This document shows positions 49,752-60,877 of a stretch of DNA of 64,000 nucleotides, one piece after another. How positions within the stretch are numbered: position 1 is the stretch's first letter; every line of letters begins with the position of its first letter. The stretch is from Ceratobasidium sp. AG-K (lineage: Eukaryota; Basidiomycota; Agaricomycetes; Cantharellales; Ceratobasidiaceae), in contig JAWNGF010000011.1 in NCBI GenBank assembly GCA_037039685.1, forward strand, positions 992,001-1,056,000, read 5' to 3'. The notes under the pieces are model-generated. The model did no database searches and was not told where the DNA came from. It was given only the letters and a program-made list of their open reading frames with translations. The translations under genes were made by a program, and so were the position numbers.

Positions 49752-52057
49752 TTACAGAACTAGCAACGAAGCCAACGTTGCCTGGGTCTGCACCACATCC
49801 AACGCCTGCTCAACCTCCAACCGCCTCCTCGCAGCCTCCAACCAATCCTTGACGAGACGTTTTGGCCATCCTGTCAGCTGGTTCACCTCGCGTGTCGCAG
49901 CGTCCAGATTCTTCACGCTCAAGTAGTACTCGGCGCGGGACAAAATACTCAAGACATCGTTGCCGTTGCCATTTACGCTGCTAGGAGTGCCATACGTAGG
50001 GCGGGAGAATCGAAGTCCGGCAAACGCCCAAGAGGCGACGTGCGACAAGACGCCAGCCGTGGTGTCGGGGACGAGTGCAGCCTTGCGGACGGCGGGTGCG
50101 ACGCTGGTATTGAACCATGCCGCAAGGTCTGACCGGGGTTCGACGCCTGTGTCGGGGATCGGCGACGATAGGAGCGAGTCAAGCGTGACGGCAAGGAGTG
50201 AGTTTGGGTCTGTATCCTTTGTCGCGGTCTTGTCCGGAATAGGCGCATCCGGCGCCGCCTTGCCCTCAGGGGTGGTCACACCGGAGGCAGACGCGGTCGC
50301 GACCGACTTTAGTACCCTCAACTCATCCCTAAACGGCGTCCTCTCTGGGTTCTCGAGGGCAGTATGGACGACGGCGCGGAGAGCGCTCCACAGTCCGTGC
50401 ACACGAACGTTTTCGTCGATATACGCTGCGTTGTCGGCTGTCGTGCGTTCAAGCTTTTTCAGCCCAGTCGCGAGCTCATCAAGTTTGGCGAGTCGTCCGC
50501 CGCGCTCGGATTCGACGCGGACCTTGATGTCACGAATCCACCGGCGCTGGAGCTCGATGCCCTGAGCAATGACCTCTTCCTTTAGGCTGGAAAGGGGTCA
50601 GTTTCGAAAACGGGAAGCAACAGGGGACGTACCGTTGGTTGATGATCTCACTTTGGGTCTCAAGCTCCTTGGTCAACTTTTCGCGATACGCAGCAATGAT
50701 CTTGCGCCTTTCGTCCTCGAAAACGCCCTTCCAGTCTTCCTCCTGTTTGTCCAGCCGCTCCTTGGATTCCATCTCGAGTCCGAGTAATTTGTCCTCATAC
50801 TCTTTGGTGCGTGCCTCGAGTTGCTTCTCAAGCTTGGCTCGTTCCTCGGCTTTAGCAGTATTCAAACGTTCGCCGAGCTTGTCAAGATCAACCTGAGCGG
50901 TAGAGAGCACGCTCTGGGCACCAGAGAGTGCAGTGGGGTTCGCCTGGACAAGTGCAGCGAGCGAGTCGATCGTATCCGCCAACTGCGCAATAACTGGCTC
51001 CGATGCGCTTAGCTCAGGCTTGAGGTTAGGTGCGAGAAGGGGTAATACGTCGGCCTTGGCCTCCTTTTTAGGCTCTTTAGGTTTGGCGGTCGGAGGGAGG
51101 ACATAGCCGGGCGGAGGCTCAAAGCCGATTGGCAGCGGTGGACCAGTGTAAACTTTCATACCCTTGGGAGGAACCCATTCGGCATCGTATGGGGGTGGAA
51201 TAGCTTCGACATCTCTCGGGCGTGCAGCATCGGGAGACGTAGGAACAGGGGCCTTCTTCTCACCAGCCCCAGCTGCCCGTTCAATAGCCTTGCCAATGTC
51301 CGACGGCTTGTGAACCCCTCGGAGAGCCGATTCAACCTCCTTGGCCAACTCGGAGACACCTTCAGAGAATTGGAACGCTTTGCCCTGGATGGTCTTGCCG
51401 ACCTGTGAGAAATCGGGTGCACTCGGGTTGCGTTCGACCTTCGTGATAATGGCTGCTCCGGCGCGGCGTGCACGGTCCTTGACTTGGTTCGCAAACGACG
51501 GTTGGTTGGAGCCTTTCTCAGAGGACGAAGATCCAATGACGCTGTTGACGGTCGACTCGAGTTTATGGTAAGTGTCCTTGGTCGCGTCGATCGTCTTTTG
51601 AGGAATGGATGAGATGGGGACCTTGTCCCACCCCTGCTCAGTCGCAATCTCCATAAGGGCCTCGCCTGAGGTAATATATGTGTGTGAATGCATGCATAGA
51701 GTGACGAAATGAGAATGACGTACCACCTGGAACGCTTTCTACGAAAAAGTCATGATAGCGGTCGCTCTTGAGGGCGACAAGGGTGCTACCTCCGTAGAAT
51801 GTACCAGCAAATATCGAAGTGTAGAGTAGCGTACGGCGGAAGAAGCCTCTCTTCTTTTTGGGAGGGGGAGGAGGGGGCAGAGTACCAGTCGCGCTTGGAG
51901 GGATCTCAGTTGCGTATCCCTAAGCCCAGAGTAGCCGAAATCAATGCGTATGAATTGAAGCTTGATAACTTATGCTTGCCTTGACAAGTCGAGTCCGCTG
52001 GACACGCACGACAGGAGTGCCGCCCCGAGCACCGAGCAAGACTCGCCGCCGATACAT
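49752..52057 (-). CDS. MIC60: MICOS complex subunit MIC60 (mitofilin)
   Basis: Exons 51980-52057, 51724-51919, 50633-51665 and 49752-50586 join to 713 residues. The N terminus MYRRRVLLGARGG is a mitochondrial presequence. A single inner-membrane helix (FRRTLLYTSIFAGTFYGGST) follows a Pro8 run and KKKRG. A long coiled coil (LDKLGERLNTAKAEERAKLE to KELETQSEIINQR) leads to the conserved mitofilin C-terminal domain: GLWSALRAVVHTAL, ILSRAEYYLSVKNLDAATREV, LTGWPKRLVKDWLEAARRRLEV. Mic60 shapes cristae junctions and tethers the inner to the outer membrane. Intron 1 (51920-51979) is GC-AG, donor GCAAGC. It joins RLVK to GYATEIPP in phase 0. Confidence 0.93.
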
Positions 52058-52168
52058 ATGATGGGAAACTTGACCGCGCTAGGGAGAATTTGGAAATCAG
52101 TGTATGGTGAGTGCTGACCAATGTCGGTGGTAAGCCTAGCGCCGATGGGGTTGCAAAGATCAACCATG

Positions 52169-52720
52169 TCATTTGCACCACTCGCTCAGCCAGTGAGTGG
52201 GAGGGACAGCCAGATAAGAAACTAACTGGTTAAAGTGCCACAAACTAGTGATTCTACGCCACCACCAGTCTCCAATGGTGCTCCCGACCCAGCTTCAACT
52301 CAAGTGTCCGTTAACGCACAACCCAAAGTCATCACTCGATTCGCTCGACCCAGGCGTCGCAGACTAAAGGTGAGCAAAGCATACCATCCTGATCAATCCA
52401 CGTCGACTCATCCAGCATCCGGTTCTGCTCCAAGGCCTTCAGAAACCTCCGAAGCGCCCCCACCTGCGACCCCACTAAAGCCATTCGCGCCTGCTACTTG
52501 CGATCCTGACCCTTCATCCACGGAAGCACGAACACCCATTAGGGCCGAGCCCTCGAGCTCTAGCACTAAAAACCCTGGGAAGAATCGACCGGCCACCGCT
52601 AGGACTACGGCCACCGCTGCCTGCTAAGTTTGAGCCCTCGACCTCTAATGTGATCAAACTAGGAACTAAACCCACTGGCGAAGCTCTACATCCCCTGTTG
52701 GACCGCAAGGCCGAACCCAA
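52169..52720 (+). CDS. Low-complexity ORF, unrecognised
   Basis: A possible first exon, MSFAPLAQP (from 52169), ends at a GTGAGT donor. After the acceptor near 52235 the frame reads VPQTSDSTPPPVSNGAPDP, then KVITRFARPRRRRLK and a Pro/Ser/Thr-rich stretch, stopping at 52627. A better coding text, PPLPAKFEPSTSNVIKLGTK to LLDRKAEPK, continues in another frame to about 52720. So either an intron I cannot place or a one-base slip near 52600 separates them. I do not recognise the family. Weak call. Confidence 0.35.
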
Positions 52721-52834
52721 ATAATCTCGAGCTCATCCTTCTAGAGCACGGGGTACGGCCAACTTCGCTGTGGCTTCCACAGTGAGCGCATATAGTGTAC
52801 CAACCTTGTCACACACTAACAGAGCGTAACCAAC

Positions 52835-53391
52835 ATAGAAATATGGTACAAGAAGAGCGCGATACTGTCGTGCAAGGGTTCCGCAGCGGCTCTAGGCGAG
52901 GAGAGCCAGCGCACGGGCTACTTGAATTAATAGCCCTGCTCAGTCGTGTCTTGATTGCCCCTGAATCGCGGTCGAGAGGCATCGACGTACCACAAGTTTC
53001 ACTAGTCGTCAACTACGACATTCCTGGTAGGTAACAATTATTGCGCCTGATTGTCTCATAATTTTCACGTCCAGCAACTGCGAGAGCTACATCCATTGCA
53101 TTGGTTTTTCGGGGCGTTTTGGACGCAAGGCCACGGCAATCCATGTAGGTGTATGCGTTCTGTACTTGCTTATCGAGAACATGATTGTTTTGTTCATTTT
53201 GTCACGGCCGATGAAGTTCGCATCCTTCGTGATATCGAGCAGTTCTATTCTGCCCTGATTGTAAGTTCTCCATGGATGCCAATGATATAAACTAATACAC
53301 GCGTAGGGTGAATTACCGACCAATGCGGCAGAACTTATATGATTCATACTTCCCTGTAATAACGAACCGGATCTCTCTCGTTCACAGAACA
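52835..53391 (+). pseudogene. Truncated eIF4A/FAL1-type DEAD-box helicase tail
   Basis: Only the C-terminal third of an eIF4A-like RNA helicase is present: [17 protein letters not shown], then [27 protein letters not shown] (motif V region), SYIHCIGFSGRFGRKATAIH, FVTADEVRILRDIEQFY and the family's C-terminal LPTNAAELI. The helicase arginine-finger motif VI, normally HRIGRxGRxGR, here reads HCIGFSGRFGR, so two of the three conserved Arg are replaced. The DEAD, SAT and Walker parts are absent upstream. Remnant introns still have GT-AG ends. This is a dead partial copy, or at most a protein with a non-helicase role. Confidence 0.65.
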
Positions 53392-53393
53392 TT

Positions 53394-53787
53394 AGGGGAT
53401 ATGGGATTGGACGAAGCCAGGAGCAACGACACAGGTCTGGGTATTTCGTCCTACTTGCCTCGTAATCAATCTACTCGTTAGGCTGATCTAAGACCGAGAT
53501 ATAATAACATGGAGTGCGCTCCAAGTAGTGTGGCGAGTGCAGCTGATATATGCGGGGTCTACACATATATAGAGGTACTTGCCATTGGTTACCCCTCCCA
53601 GCCAGTTTCCAGCGCGAATGAGAAGTTGGGAATACAATCGGACGATGCTGACCAAGATCGGAGTTAGGACTCGGCCGACAACGTGGCACTTGTAAGGAAT
53701 ATTAAAGCGCAGATCAGTCGCGTCTTCAACCACCACTAAGCCAGTAAGTACCTCGTAGAGCATTGGAACGCAAGCTAACTCGTCGCA
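53394..53787. other. Spacer upstream of the Ala/Pro/Glu-rich orphan
   Basis: About 0.4 kb. It probably holds the promoter and a short first exon of the next gene: a GTAAGT donor near 53743 and an acceptor ending 53787 bound a 45-nt intron, but I could not find a convincing ATG upstream. Confidence 0.4.
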
Positions 53788-55482
53788 GTGCCACTCCCCA
53801 ACGAACGCCCAGCACCGTCTGTCAAGACACTGCTCGCCAAGTTTGAAAACCAGAACCGGCGCGAGTCGCTCAAGGCGCAACCACGACGACAGAGCACCCA
53901 ACCGGTTCCTACGTCGCCCAGCAAACTCACGCCCCGGTCGTCTGTTGCAAACCTCCGACAGACGCCCCCGTCGCGTTCGGCAACGCTTGCGACGGAAGAG
54001 GCGGATGCGGGTGCGTCGGTGCCCGTCGTGTCTCTGCCTCCTGCCGCCACGTCTGCGCCGGATGGGCCTGCCATTCCGCGGCTGACGTCAGATCCCCAAC
54101 CCGAGCCAGAACCTGCGACTGAACCCGCTCCGGCTGTCAACGATGTTCCTGCCCCGGCTCCAACACCTGCCAAGACCCCCTCGAAAGCACGCACTCCAGC
54201 GTCGTCTGTGCGTGGCCGACCTGCTCCGGCTGCGACGACCGCTGCCAAAAAGACGAGCACCAAACCTGCAGCGACGGGCTCCACGGCGCCTCCGACGCGT
54301 TCGAGAATTGCCCCCGTCAAGCCATCGGTGCCCAAAGTCACCAAGGCGCCTGTGTCGACTGCGAGCGACTCGAAGCCGCCATCGACCGGTGCACGGACGC
54401 CGGTGCGGGGTGCAACACCCTCGGCTGCATCGCGCGCAAAGACCCCGGCCGGTGCAACCGCCTCTTCGCTCGCCAGATCGCGTCCGGCTGTTCGAGCAAC
54501 TGCTGCGCCTTCTGCGGCCGGACCTGCCAAACGCGCCGCTGCTGCTACTACAACTTCGCCCAAGCCTGCGACGCGACCGGCTAGTGCTACCACCCGGCCT
54601 GCAGTCACCAAACCCACCGCGGCTTCGTCGTCCAAGGCGCCTGCCAAGCCCTCGACCACGACTACTAAACCCGCAACCGCCACCCCTCGCAAGGCCGCTC
54701 TTCCTCCTCGCCCTGGCACTGGAACAACCAAGCCTCGGATCGGCGCCACCGGAGCTAGCAAGGCCGTCAAGGGAGCTGCCGTAGTTGGTGCAGGTGCGGC
54801 AGCAGTGGCGGCGGCGCAAGTTGGATCGACCGAAGACGCACCGACTTCGGCTGCCGATGACGTCGCTGTTCCTACCGAAGAGGTCGAAGCCGTTCTCGAA
54901 AAGGCTGCTACCCCTGTTGAAGAGGTTGCTACAATTGAAGTCGAGGCTGCTGCTACCGAAGCTGCCACACCCGAAGAGGCAGCTGTAACTGAGGGATCTA
55001 GCGTGGGAGAACCCGTCGAGGTCGAGGCCGAGAACGGCGCGACCGCGGAGGAAGAGTCCGAGGTAAAGGAAGAGTCCGAGGTAGTAAAGGACGTTGTGCC
55101 CGAACTTGACGAGCACGAGGTTGTTCCTGGCGACGAGGAAGAAGTCGCACAGGAAACCCCCGAGACAGTCCCGTCTGAGCTCGAGCCCGAGGCCGTGTTG
55201 GAACAAGAGTCTGAACCTGAAGTCGCTACCCCCGAACCTGAAGCTGAGCCCGAAGCCCCCATCACTCCCGAACCGGAAGCTGAACCCGAGGCACCTACTC
55301 CCGAAGCCCCTGCTACCCCCGAGCCTGAAACCCCTGCCGAGACTGCTGACGAGGTCGTCGGCACCCCTATCGAAGACCTCGACAAGGCCGGTGACGGCAT
55401 TGTCGGCGGCGCTCACGTCCATTCGACCGAGGACGAGGCCAAGCCCGCCGTCGCCGTCAAGTCCACGACCGAGGACGAGTAG
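53788..55482 (+). CDS. Ala/Pro/Glu-rich orphan protein, start uncertain
   Basis: A 564-codon open frame that begins at a splice acceptor (GTCGCAG at 53787), so the true start is in an upstream exon. Only the first 30 residues look structured (LPNERPAPSVKTLLAKFENQNRRES). The rest falls in two blocks: a basic Lys/Pro/Ala/Thr region to about residue 330 (TPAKTPSKARTP, TTTTKPATATP) and an acidic Glu/Pro/Val region to the end (EVKEESEVVKDVVPELDE, PEPEAEPEAP repeats). Ala/Gly turn VVGAGAAAVAAA divides them. Resembles disordered, histone-H1- or MAP-like proteins by composition only. No domain recognised. The strong codon bias also keeps a 541-codon antisense frame open; that is not a gene. Confidence 0.75.
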   Translation: MPLPNERPAPSVKTLLAKFENQNRRESLKAQPRRQSTQPVPTSPSKLTPRSSVANLRQTPPSRSATLATEEADAGASVPVVSLPPAATSAPDGPAIPRLTSDPQPEPEPATEPAPAVNDVPAPAPTPAKTPSKARTPASSVRGRPAPAATTAAKKTSTKPAATGSTAPPTRSRIAPVKPSVPKVTKAPVSTASDSKPPSTGARTPVRGATPSAASRAKTPAGATASSLARSRPAVRATAAPSAAGPAKRAAAATTTSPKPATRPASATTRPAVTKPTAASSSKAPAKPSTTTTKPATATPRKAALPPRPGTGTTKPRIGATGASKAVKGAAVVGAGAAAVAAAQVGSTEDAPTSAADDVAVPTEEVEAVLEKAATPVEEVATIEVEAAATEAATPEEAAVTEGSSVGEPVEVEAENGATAEEESEVKEESEVVKDVVPELDEHEVVPGDEEEVAQETPETVPSELEPEAVLEQESEPEVATPEPEAEPEAPITPEPEAEPEAPTPEAPATPEPETPAETADEVVGTPIEDLDKAGDGIVGGAHVHSTEDEAKPAVAVKSTTEDE

Positions 55483-55848
55483 ATGCCCTCCCACCTTCGT
55501 TTTTATCTCTTTTGGTTCTCGTGATACCCCCGCTCTTTCATACACCTTGCACTTGCACGATCTTGCTTGGTTGATCTTACCGCACATTATTGATTCTTGT
55601 CGATGGAGGTTTTTTATGATAATGGATATTCGTTAATTTAACCGAGTGAGATTCCACATTCCTAGAATACGTATGCCAGAGAGTACAGGTATTGAAAACA
55701 TAGGACAGGCGCATACAAACAACAGGAATAATAATCCAAAAAAGACAACGAGTGACGTCCGAGGAGAGAGAGAAAGGAGCGACAGCGTCCAAAGACGTAG
55801 ACTAGAAACACAGGCCCAAGACATAAATAAAACAGACGATATTTTTTT

Positions 55849-57951
55849 CTAATCGCTTCCAGCGAGCAAGACGCGCACAGTCATCTTCTCGCCGTGCTTG
55901 GCCACGGCATTTTCCCAATCACGTTGGGTGACGATCAGCGTCAGGTGAGTCGGGTCCGCGCACGCGGCCATGGACGACAGACTCGACGACCGGGTCCGTC
56001 CCGCCGGCGGACGCGCACTCGATCTGGCAGGCGTAACCGGTCTCCCACCCGTCCCAGGCCTCGAAGGACGAACCGGCGCACTCAAATACCCGAGCACAAA
56101 CCCATGTTCGAGCAAATCGAGCTGCACACCGGCCGCTTGGCGAAACTTGGTCGCGAGGACCGAGCGGACGGCTTCGAGCGGGAGCGCGCGCGGGATACGG
56201 GCAATGACGATACTGTCTCCTACCGGACACGCGGCCTTGAGCACGATTTCGTGGGCTGGGATCGCGGTGAGAGGTGTTGAAGGGACGCCCGCCGAGCCAA
56301 CCGAGGACGTGGTCGAATACGCCGAAGCGATACTCGGCGTCATGCTCCTCCGCACGCTCGATCCCGAATTGGACGAGACGGCGGAAGAGAGCATCGACGC
56401 GCGGTTGTCTTCAAAGTAGCAGTTGATCACCGAGTGTGTAATCTCAAACTCGGGTTCGTGTTCGTCATATACGACGGTGGGGATCGGGCGCTCTTGTTTC
56501 TGGATGTGTGCGCCTGAAGATTGGGAGCGTCTGAGGCTCGAGCGGGGAGGGATGGGTGGGGGACGTTTGGAGGATGTGGACGAGAGCGAGGAGAGGGATG
56601 CTTTGCGTGCGTATTCGATTTCGGATTGTTCGTCTGTGGGAACGGGGGCAGGGATGGGCTCCGGTTCGTCGATGGATAGGCCGAGAGCTTGGACCATGGC
56701 CGACATGCTCCATTCTGACGTCCGGGACGACCGCGGAGAAGTCGAACGCGTCGGAGCCAAGCTCGTTGGTGCACTCGACATGGACGGCGACGTCGCCCGA
56801 CGAGGACGTCCATCCGGCCTCCGCGCTCGATCGCTCTCGTACTCATAGTCGGACGTAGGAACAGAATTAGGCAAGGGCGGGAGCGGCGACGTCGGCGGAT
56901 GGCTGAAAAACTGGGCGTTCCGGAAAGCAGCGTTCCGGGCCGCATCGTTCCGCACCACCCCCAAACGGCGCTGGACGATCGGTACAAATCCCGTACTAGG
57001 CATGGGCTGCGTCGACGCTTTGGGCGAGGGTTCGAGCATGACCGGGCCGTCCAAGGGCGTTGGGGGCATGGGAAAGGTATCGAGCGCCGAGGCCAAATCT
57101 CCATATGTGGTATCGCACGATTGTCGGGGTTCTTCCTTGCTGGAAATCGGGCTGGATTCGTACGACGTTTGTGCGAGTGGGGACGAGGTAAATGGCGAAG
57201 TCGAGTTGGGCGGAAGAGGTGGTGCGTCGGACGCGATCGACAGTCTCCGGGTGCTCGGTGCGATACTCGCCCGGTCTCCGTCTCGCCTACGCATCGAATC
57301 ACAGTCCCTCCGCCAAAATCCAAACCACTCTCGCACCGATGGAGTTTGCCGGACTTCGTCGACCAGAACGGGTACACCAGGTGCAAACAACGCACTGATA
57401 AACTCATTGAACTCTTCCGAGCGTTGCTGAACCAAGGCACTTCCCGATGCGCCACGGAATAACGAGGATTTAGCGGCAAGGCGAGGGATAAACGCATGAA
57501 TGTCGGTCGGGATCGTCTTGGGGTCCGGCCCGGTGGGGAGCGAGTCAAACGAAGCTGCTCGTTCAGGTCGCCCGCCATAGATCTTCTTCCCGCCCTTGCG
57601 TGCCTTGGCGACCGCCGTATATTCCTTCTCTAGTAGCCTCTGCAAGTCGAGACAATCTTCCCATTTCCGGTGAATTTCATATCCCTTGATACGTCTCGCC
57701 TTGGCGTCGTCTGGAGGACCGTCGATGGGTGATGCAAGGCCCATGAGCGGCTTGACGCGCAATGCATAATGCCATGAGGATCCTTCTTTCACTGGGGGAA
57801 CAATGTCGACAGAGTATTCGGGAGGACAGTGGATGAGCACTCCACGGCGGTACATTTGGGAGCTCGACGAATCGGGGCTCTAAACCGGAATCAATAAGAT
57901 TGCTGGCTCGCAATTTAGACTACTAACCGCCATTCCGGCCACGGCACCCAT
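55849..57951 (-). CDS. PX domain protein with C-terminal PB1-like domain
   Basis: Exons 57928-57951 and 55849-57879 (48-nt intron) join to 684 residues starting MGAVAGMASPDSSSSQ. The PX domain (phosphoinositide binding) spans residues about 15-170: YSVDIVPPVKEGSSWHYALRV, YEIHRKWEDCLDLQRLLEKEY, DIHAFIPRL, EEFNEFISALF. A 350-residue Ser/Pro-rich linker follows. The last ~150 residues look like a PB1 domain (VIARIPRALPLEAVRSVLATKF, LTLIVTQRDWENAV). PX plus PB1 is the core layout of the polarity scaffold Bem1 but without its SH3 domains, so a Cdc42/NADPH-oxidase-type scaffold role is a reasonable inference. PX call firm, PB1 call moderate. Confidence 0.83.
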
Positions 57952-59427
57952 GTGAGTGAATGCTATGGTACATTGGTCAACATGTCGCCTCGACTAGAGC
58001 TACTGACTCACACATTGCGTTTTGAAGGTGGGGGGAAAGTCTAAGAACGACCCTAGCGAGTGGGTTTTTGAATAAACGGGTATGTTGTCTAGGCTTTGAT
58101 CTGTGGAAAGGCTGTCAACGAGATATTCTGCGAAGCATCACCGGGCTAAGGAATCCTCTAGGGGTGAATTCGAATAGTTACCTACCTATGTCTACACCGC
58201 CTGCGCCCTCGGAAATGTCGGGGGCACAATCAGAGTTGGTATCGAGTCGGTCAGAGAGGTATCTAGTCGACGTCGAACAACTGAGAGTCCAAAATAAGTG
58301 TTGTGAGCATATGGATGCAATCATGGCACCATGTGTGTCCTACCTGGGAGCTAAATTCGGAAGTGGCCGGTAGATTGGGTGCTATTGGCGATTTTGATCT
58401 TTCTGATAGGGCTGCTGGCGGTCCCCATATGCTCTCAAGCTAGTGTATTCGTCGCCGTCCAACTTGCAGATGGCGGTATTCGCGGGAGGCGAATACACCA
58501 AGGTCCTCTTATATCGACGTCAACCGGCCGAACATTCTGCGTCGACTCGCGATAATCCCGGGAGGCGTGTGCTGGATGTCGCACATGATTCTGTCAATTT
58601 AGGTCAGGTCCAGAATTCGCTCATCATGATGACCCCATCAGCCGGGGTCCCCCTCGCGTGGCACCGATCACAGCGATCATTTCAGCCCAAATACCAACCG
58701 CATCTTATCGCGTAGTCCATCCGCAGCACCCCAAATCCCATACCACAAGACAACGACAGAACCTCGAAATGCATCATTAAGCGAATGCGCGGGGACGTCG
58801 GTTTGTCGCGTGCGTCAGTTGTGCCCAGCACGCTCCAGTTTCTCCGCAAGGAAACAAGCATAGAATTACTCCGTATTCTCACCGAACATTCCCTGAACAC
58901 CTGGCGAAGGGCATAAAGTGTAAAAGTTTACTCTGCAGAAGGACCTCAACTCCTGTGAATGTATCCCTCTATCCAAAAGGGCAGGCACGGGAGTTTGCGC
59001 GCATTATTTGCCAGCGTGGGCCATACGATTCTGGCTGCTTCCGATCAAACTCGCAGAGTCGCAGCATACGTGTTCGTCCGTGAATAATAACGCATATACT
59101 CGTATCACCACAAGGTTAAATGGGCCACATACAATCCATACCGTATGGTGGATGTCTTGGGGGCTTGCATTACAACACACCAATATATTTAGGACTCAAT
59201 CAAATCCATCATCGGTCAGCGTTATCATATCCTTCTTGAGCCACCCAGGTACCTAAATATACCTTCAACTAAATTGCACCCACTCATTCGTGCTGTTCCG
59301 CTTTCAACTTGACGTGGTTTCACAAGAGTCGTGTATGTATGTCCGCTTGGCCCGGAGAAACTTTCCCTTGAGGTTCGGAGGTGGGTCTCCGTTGTACCAA
59401 ACGCGGCTTGGGTAGGGGGTGATGATA
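57952..59427. other. 1.5-kb stretch without a supported gene
   Basis: Promoter of the PX-PB1 gene plus unassigned DNA. A 61-codon frame at about 58191-58373 (MSTPPAPSEMSGAQSE to LGAKFGSGR) is the only candidate; it has no family resemblance and no upstream support. Confidence 0.4.
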
Positions 59428-59641
59428 TCAAGGGATAGACTCTTGTGCCGGTGGATTTCTTGTTGTCCCACGATCGGACAAACGAGGCAGCACCACATAT
59501 AGACATAACGCCGGATACAACGGAATGGCACATGGTAATTCATACCGAAACAGTATAACAGAGGCCAGTGCATGGTACTGTTCAATCAATGCGCGCTGTT
59601 TCCTTTGCCTCGGTCTCCTCCTTGCCTGGCCTAGGCTCCCC

Positions 59642-59673
<32 letters not shown>

Positions 59674-60569
59674 CTTGGTCACCTTGTGTACCCCTTTGGC
59701 GCTCACGGCCATATCCCACGAAGTGAACTCATGTGCAGTTCCAGCATTTGGATTCCTCCGACCTGGCTTTGCGAACCTGGACCCCTCCTTGTTGGCCCGC
59801 TCCTGGAGAAATCGCTCGCGTTCGGCTGGTGTCTGCATTCGAGTGCCATTATTTGAATCGTGGTGTCGTGTTGCGTGCGCTGTTTCTTGGTTCAACGTGC
59901 AGTGGTTAGCATTTCGAGTCGCGTTTTGGCCAGCAAGATGACAATGTCCCCTGCGACGCCTGGTCAAACTCGACCTTTTTGGCAGCCTGGTCGACAGTCG
60001 ACAGTATTTTCAGCCGGTGGATCTGTGATGGTGTTGGCGTGATCCAAACGAGCTCGGTATTCTTACCGTTGTCCACTGCCAAAGGGTCAGTAGGAGCAGA
60101 GACGCACACGGGCATACGTACAGGGTTTCTCGAGCGCCAGTTTGGTCGCTATGGCCTCGTCGCTGCTAGACACTGGGGTTCAAGCAATGCTCAAGACTTA
60201 CCGGTTCCTCTTGATCGCTTTCTGGAGCATATTCTTCTACGAGGATGAGTGTGGTTCGGCTACCCGTACATGCGTGCTCACCGTGATCGTCGTCTTGCTC
60301 GGACTCGGACTCGGTATCGGGCACTGGGAGCATGAGCACGTGGGGAAAAGAACGCTGATGGTCATACCTTGGGCCTTTTGCGAGTGGATTTGGGGGGAGA
60401 GGGCGGTGCAGGAGCTATGCCGATAAGTTTTCGCTCCGTTGGCGGCGAACGGCTTACCAGTAACCCGGGCCTTTTGGCAGCCTTGGGGGCTTCTGTTTTT
60501 TTGGCAGGACGTTTTGGCTAGAAAGGGGTCAAGCCCAATGCATGCCAGGCAAGATGTACATACCGCCAT
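59428..60569 (-). pseudogene. Coiled-coil microexon gene C, degenerate copy
   Basis: Third member of the tandem family. Start ATGGCG then a GTATGT intron, as in copy A. Lys/Pro-rich exons follow: PKRPAKKTEAPKAAK, then SPPKSTRKRPK (family block PPKSxRK), then PDTESESEQDDDH. Several 30-45-nt exons bounded by GT-AG come next, including a 9-nt exon TGGACAACG. The coiled-coil part survives as GDIVILLAKTRLEM and, in another frame, RMQTPAERERFLQERANKE, which aligns with RMKTSVLREQFRQKQADRE of copy A. The frame is broken between them. A 30-base poly-G (sense) tract then codes Gly only if its length is right. Probably non-functional. Confidence 0.5.
59645..59674 (+). repeat. C30 homopolymer
   Basis: Thirty consecutive C (poly-G on the sense strand of gene copy C). 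It lies in the coiled-coil exon. Its length must vary easily and its sequence is hard to read accurately. Confidence 0.9.
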
Positions 60570-60877
60570 GGCTGTGTTTGTGTGCTGGGGGTGTGGTGGC
60601 GGGCGAGATCGACTTGTGGCTGGGACCCCGACAGTTGGGTTGGTCATGTGATCAAGCGCACCGGTCGCTGCGACGTCTGAATACACCTCGTTCAATGTGC
60701 ATGTATGCTATCTCGTTTGAGTCCGTGTGACTTGGCCAACCCAAATGAACCAGGCAGAACGGTCCTGGTCATGGGCGAGTGCGTGTCTCAGTTGTTGAGT
60801 ATCAGCAAGCTTGGTCTCGAGAATGGATCCAGCCTTGGGCATAGAATAATACAGACAACCACAGCTGAAACACGTTG

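Noticed and set aside
53775..55587. Two long minus-strand open frames (541 and 499 codons)
   Set aside because: Composition is a simple mirror of the Ala/Pro/Glu repeats in the plus-strand gene; no start context, introns or family motifs.
56427..57578. 383-codon minus-strand open frame in a second frame
   Set aside because: It lies wholly inside the PX-PB1 coding exon in another frame and has random Arg/Pro-rich composition.
59640..59680. Poly-C tract as an assembly gap filler
   Set aside because: It is flanked by unique sequence whose reading frames both belong to the same gene copy, so it is more likely real DNA, though its exact length is doubtful.
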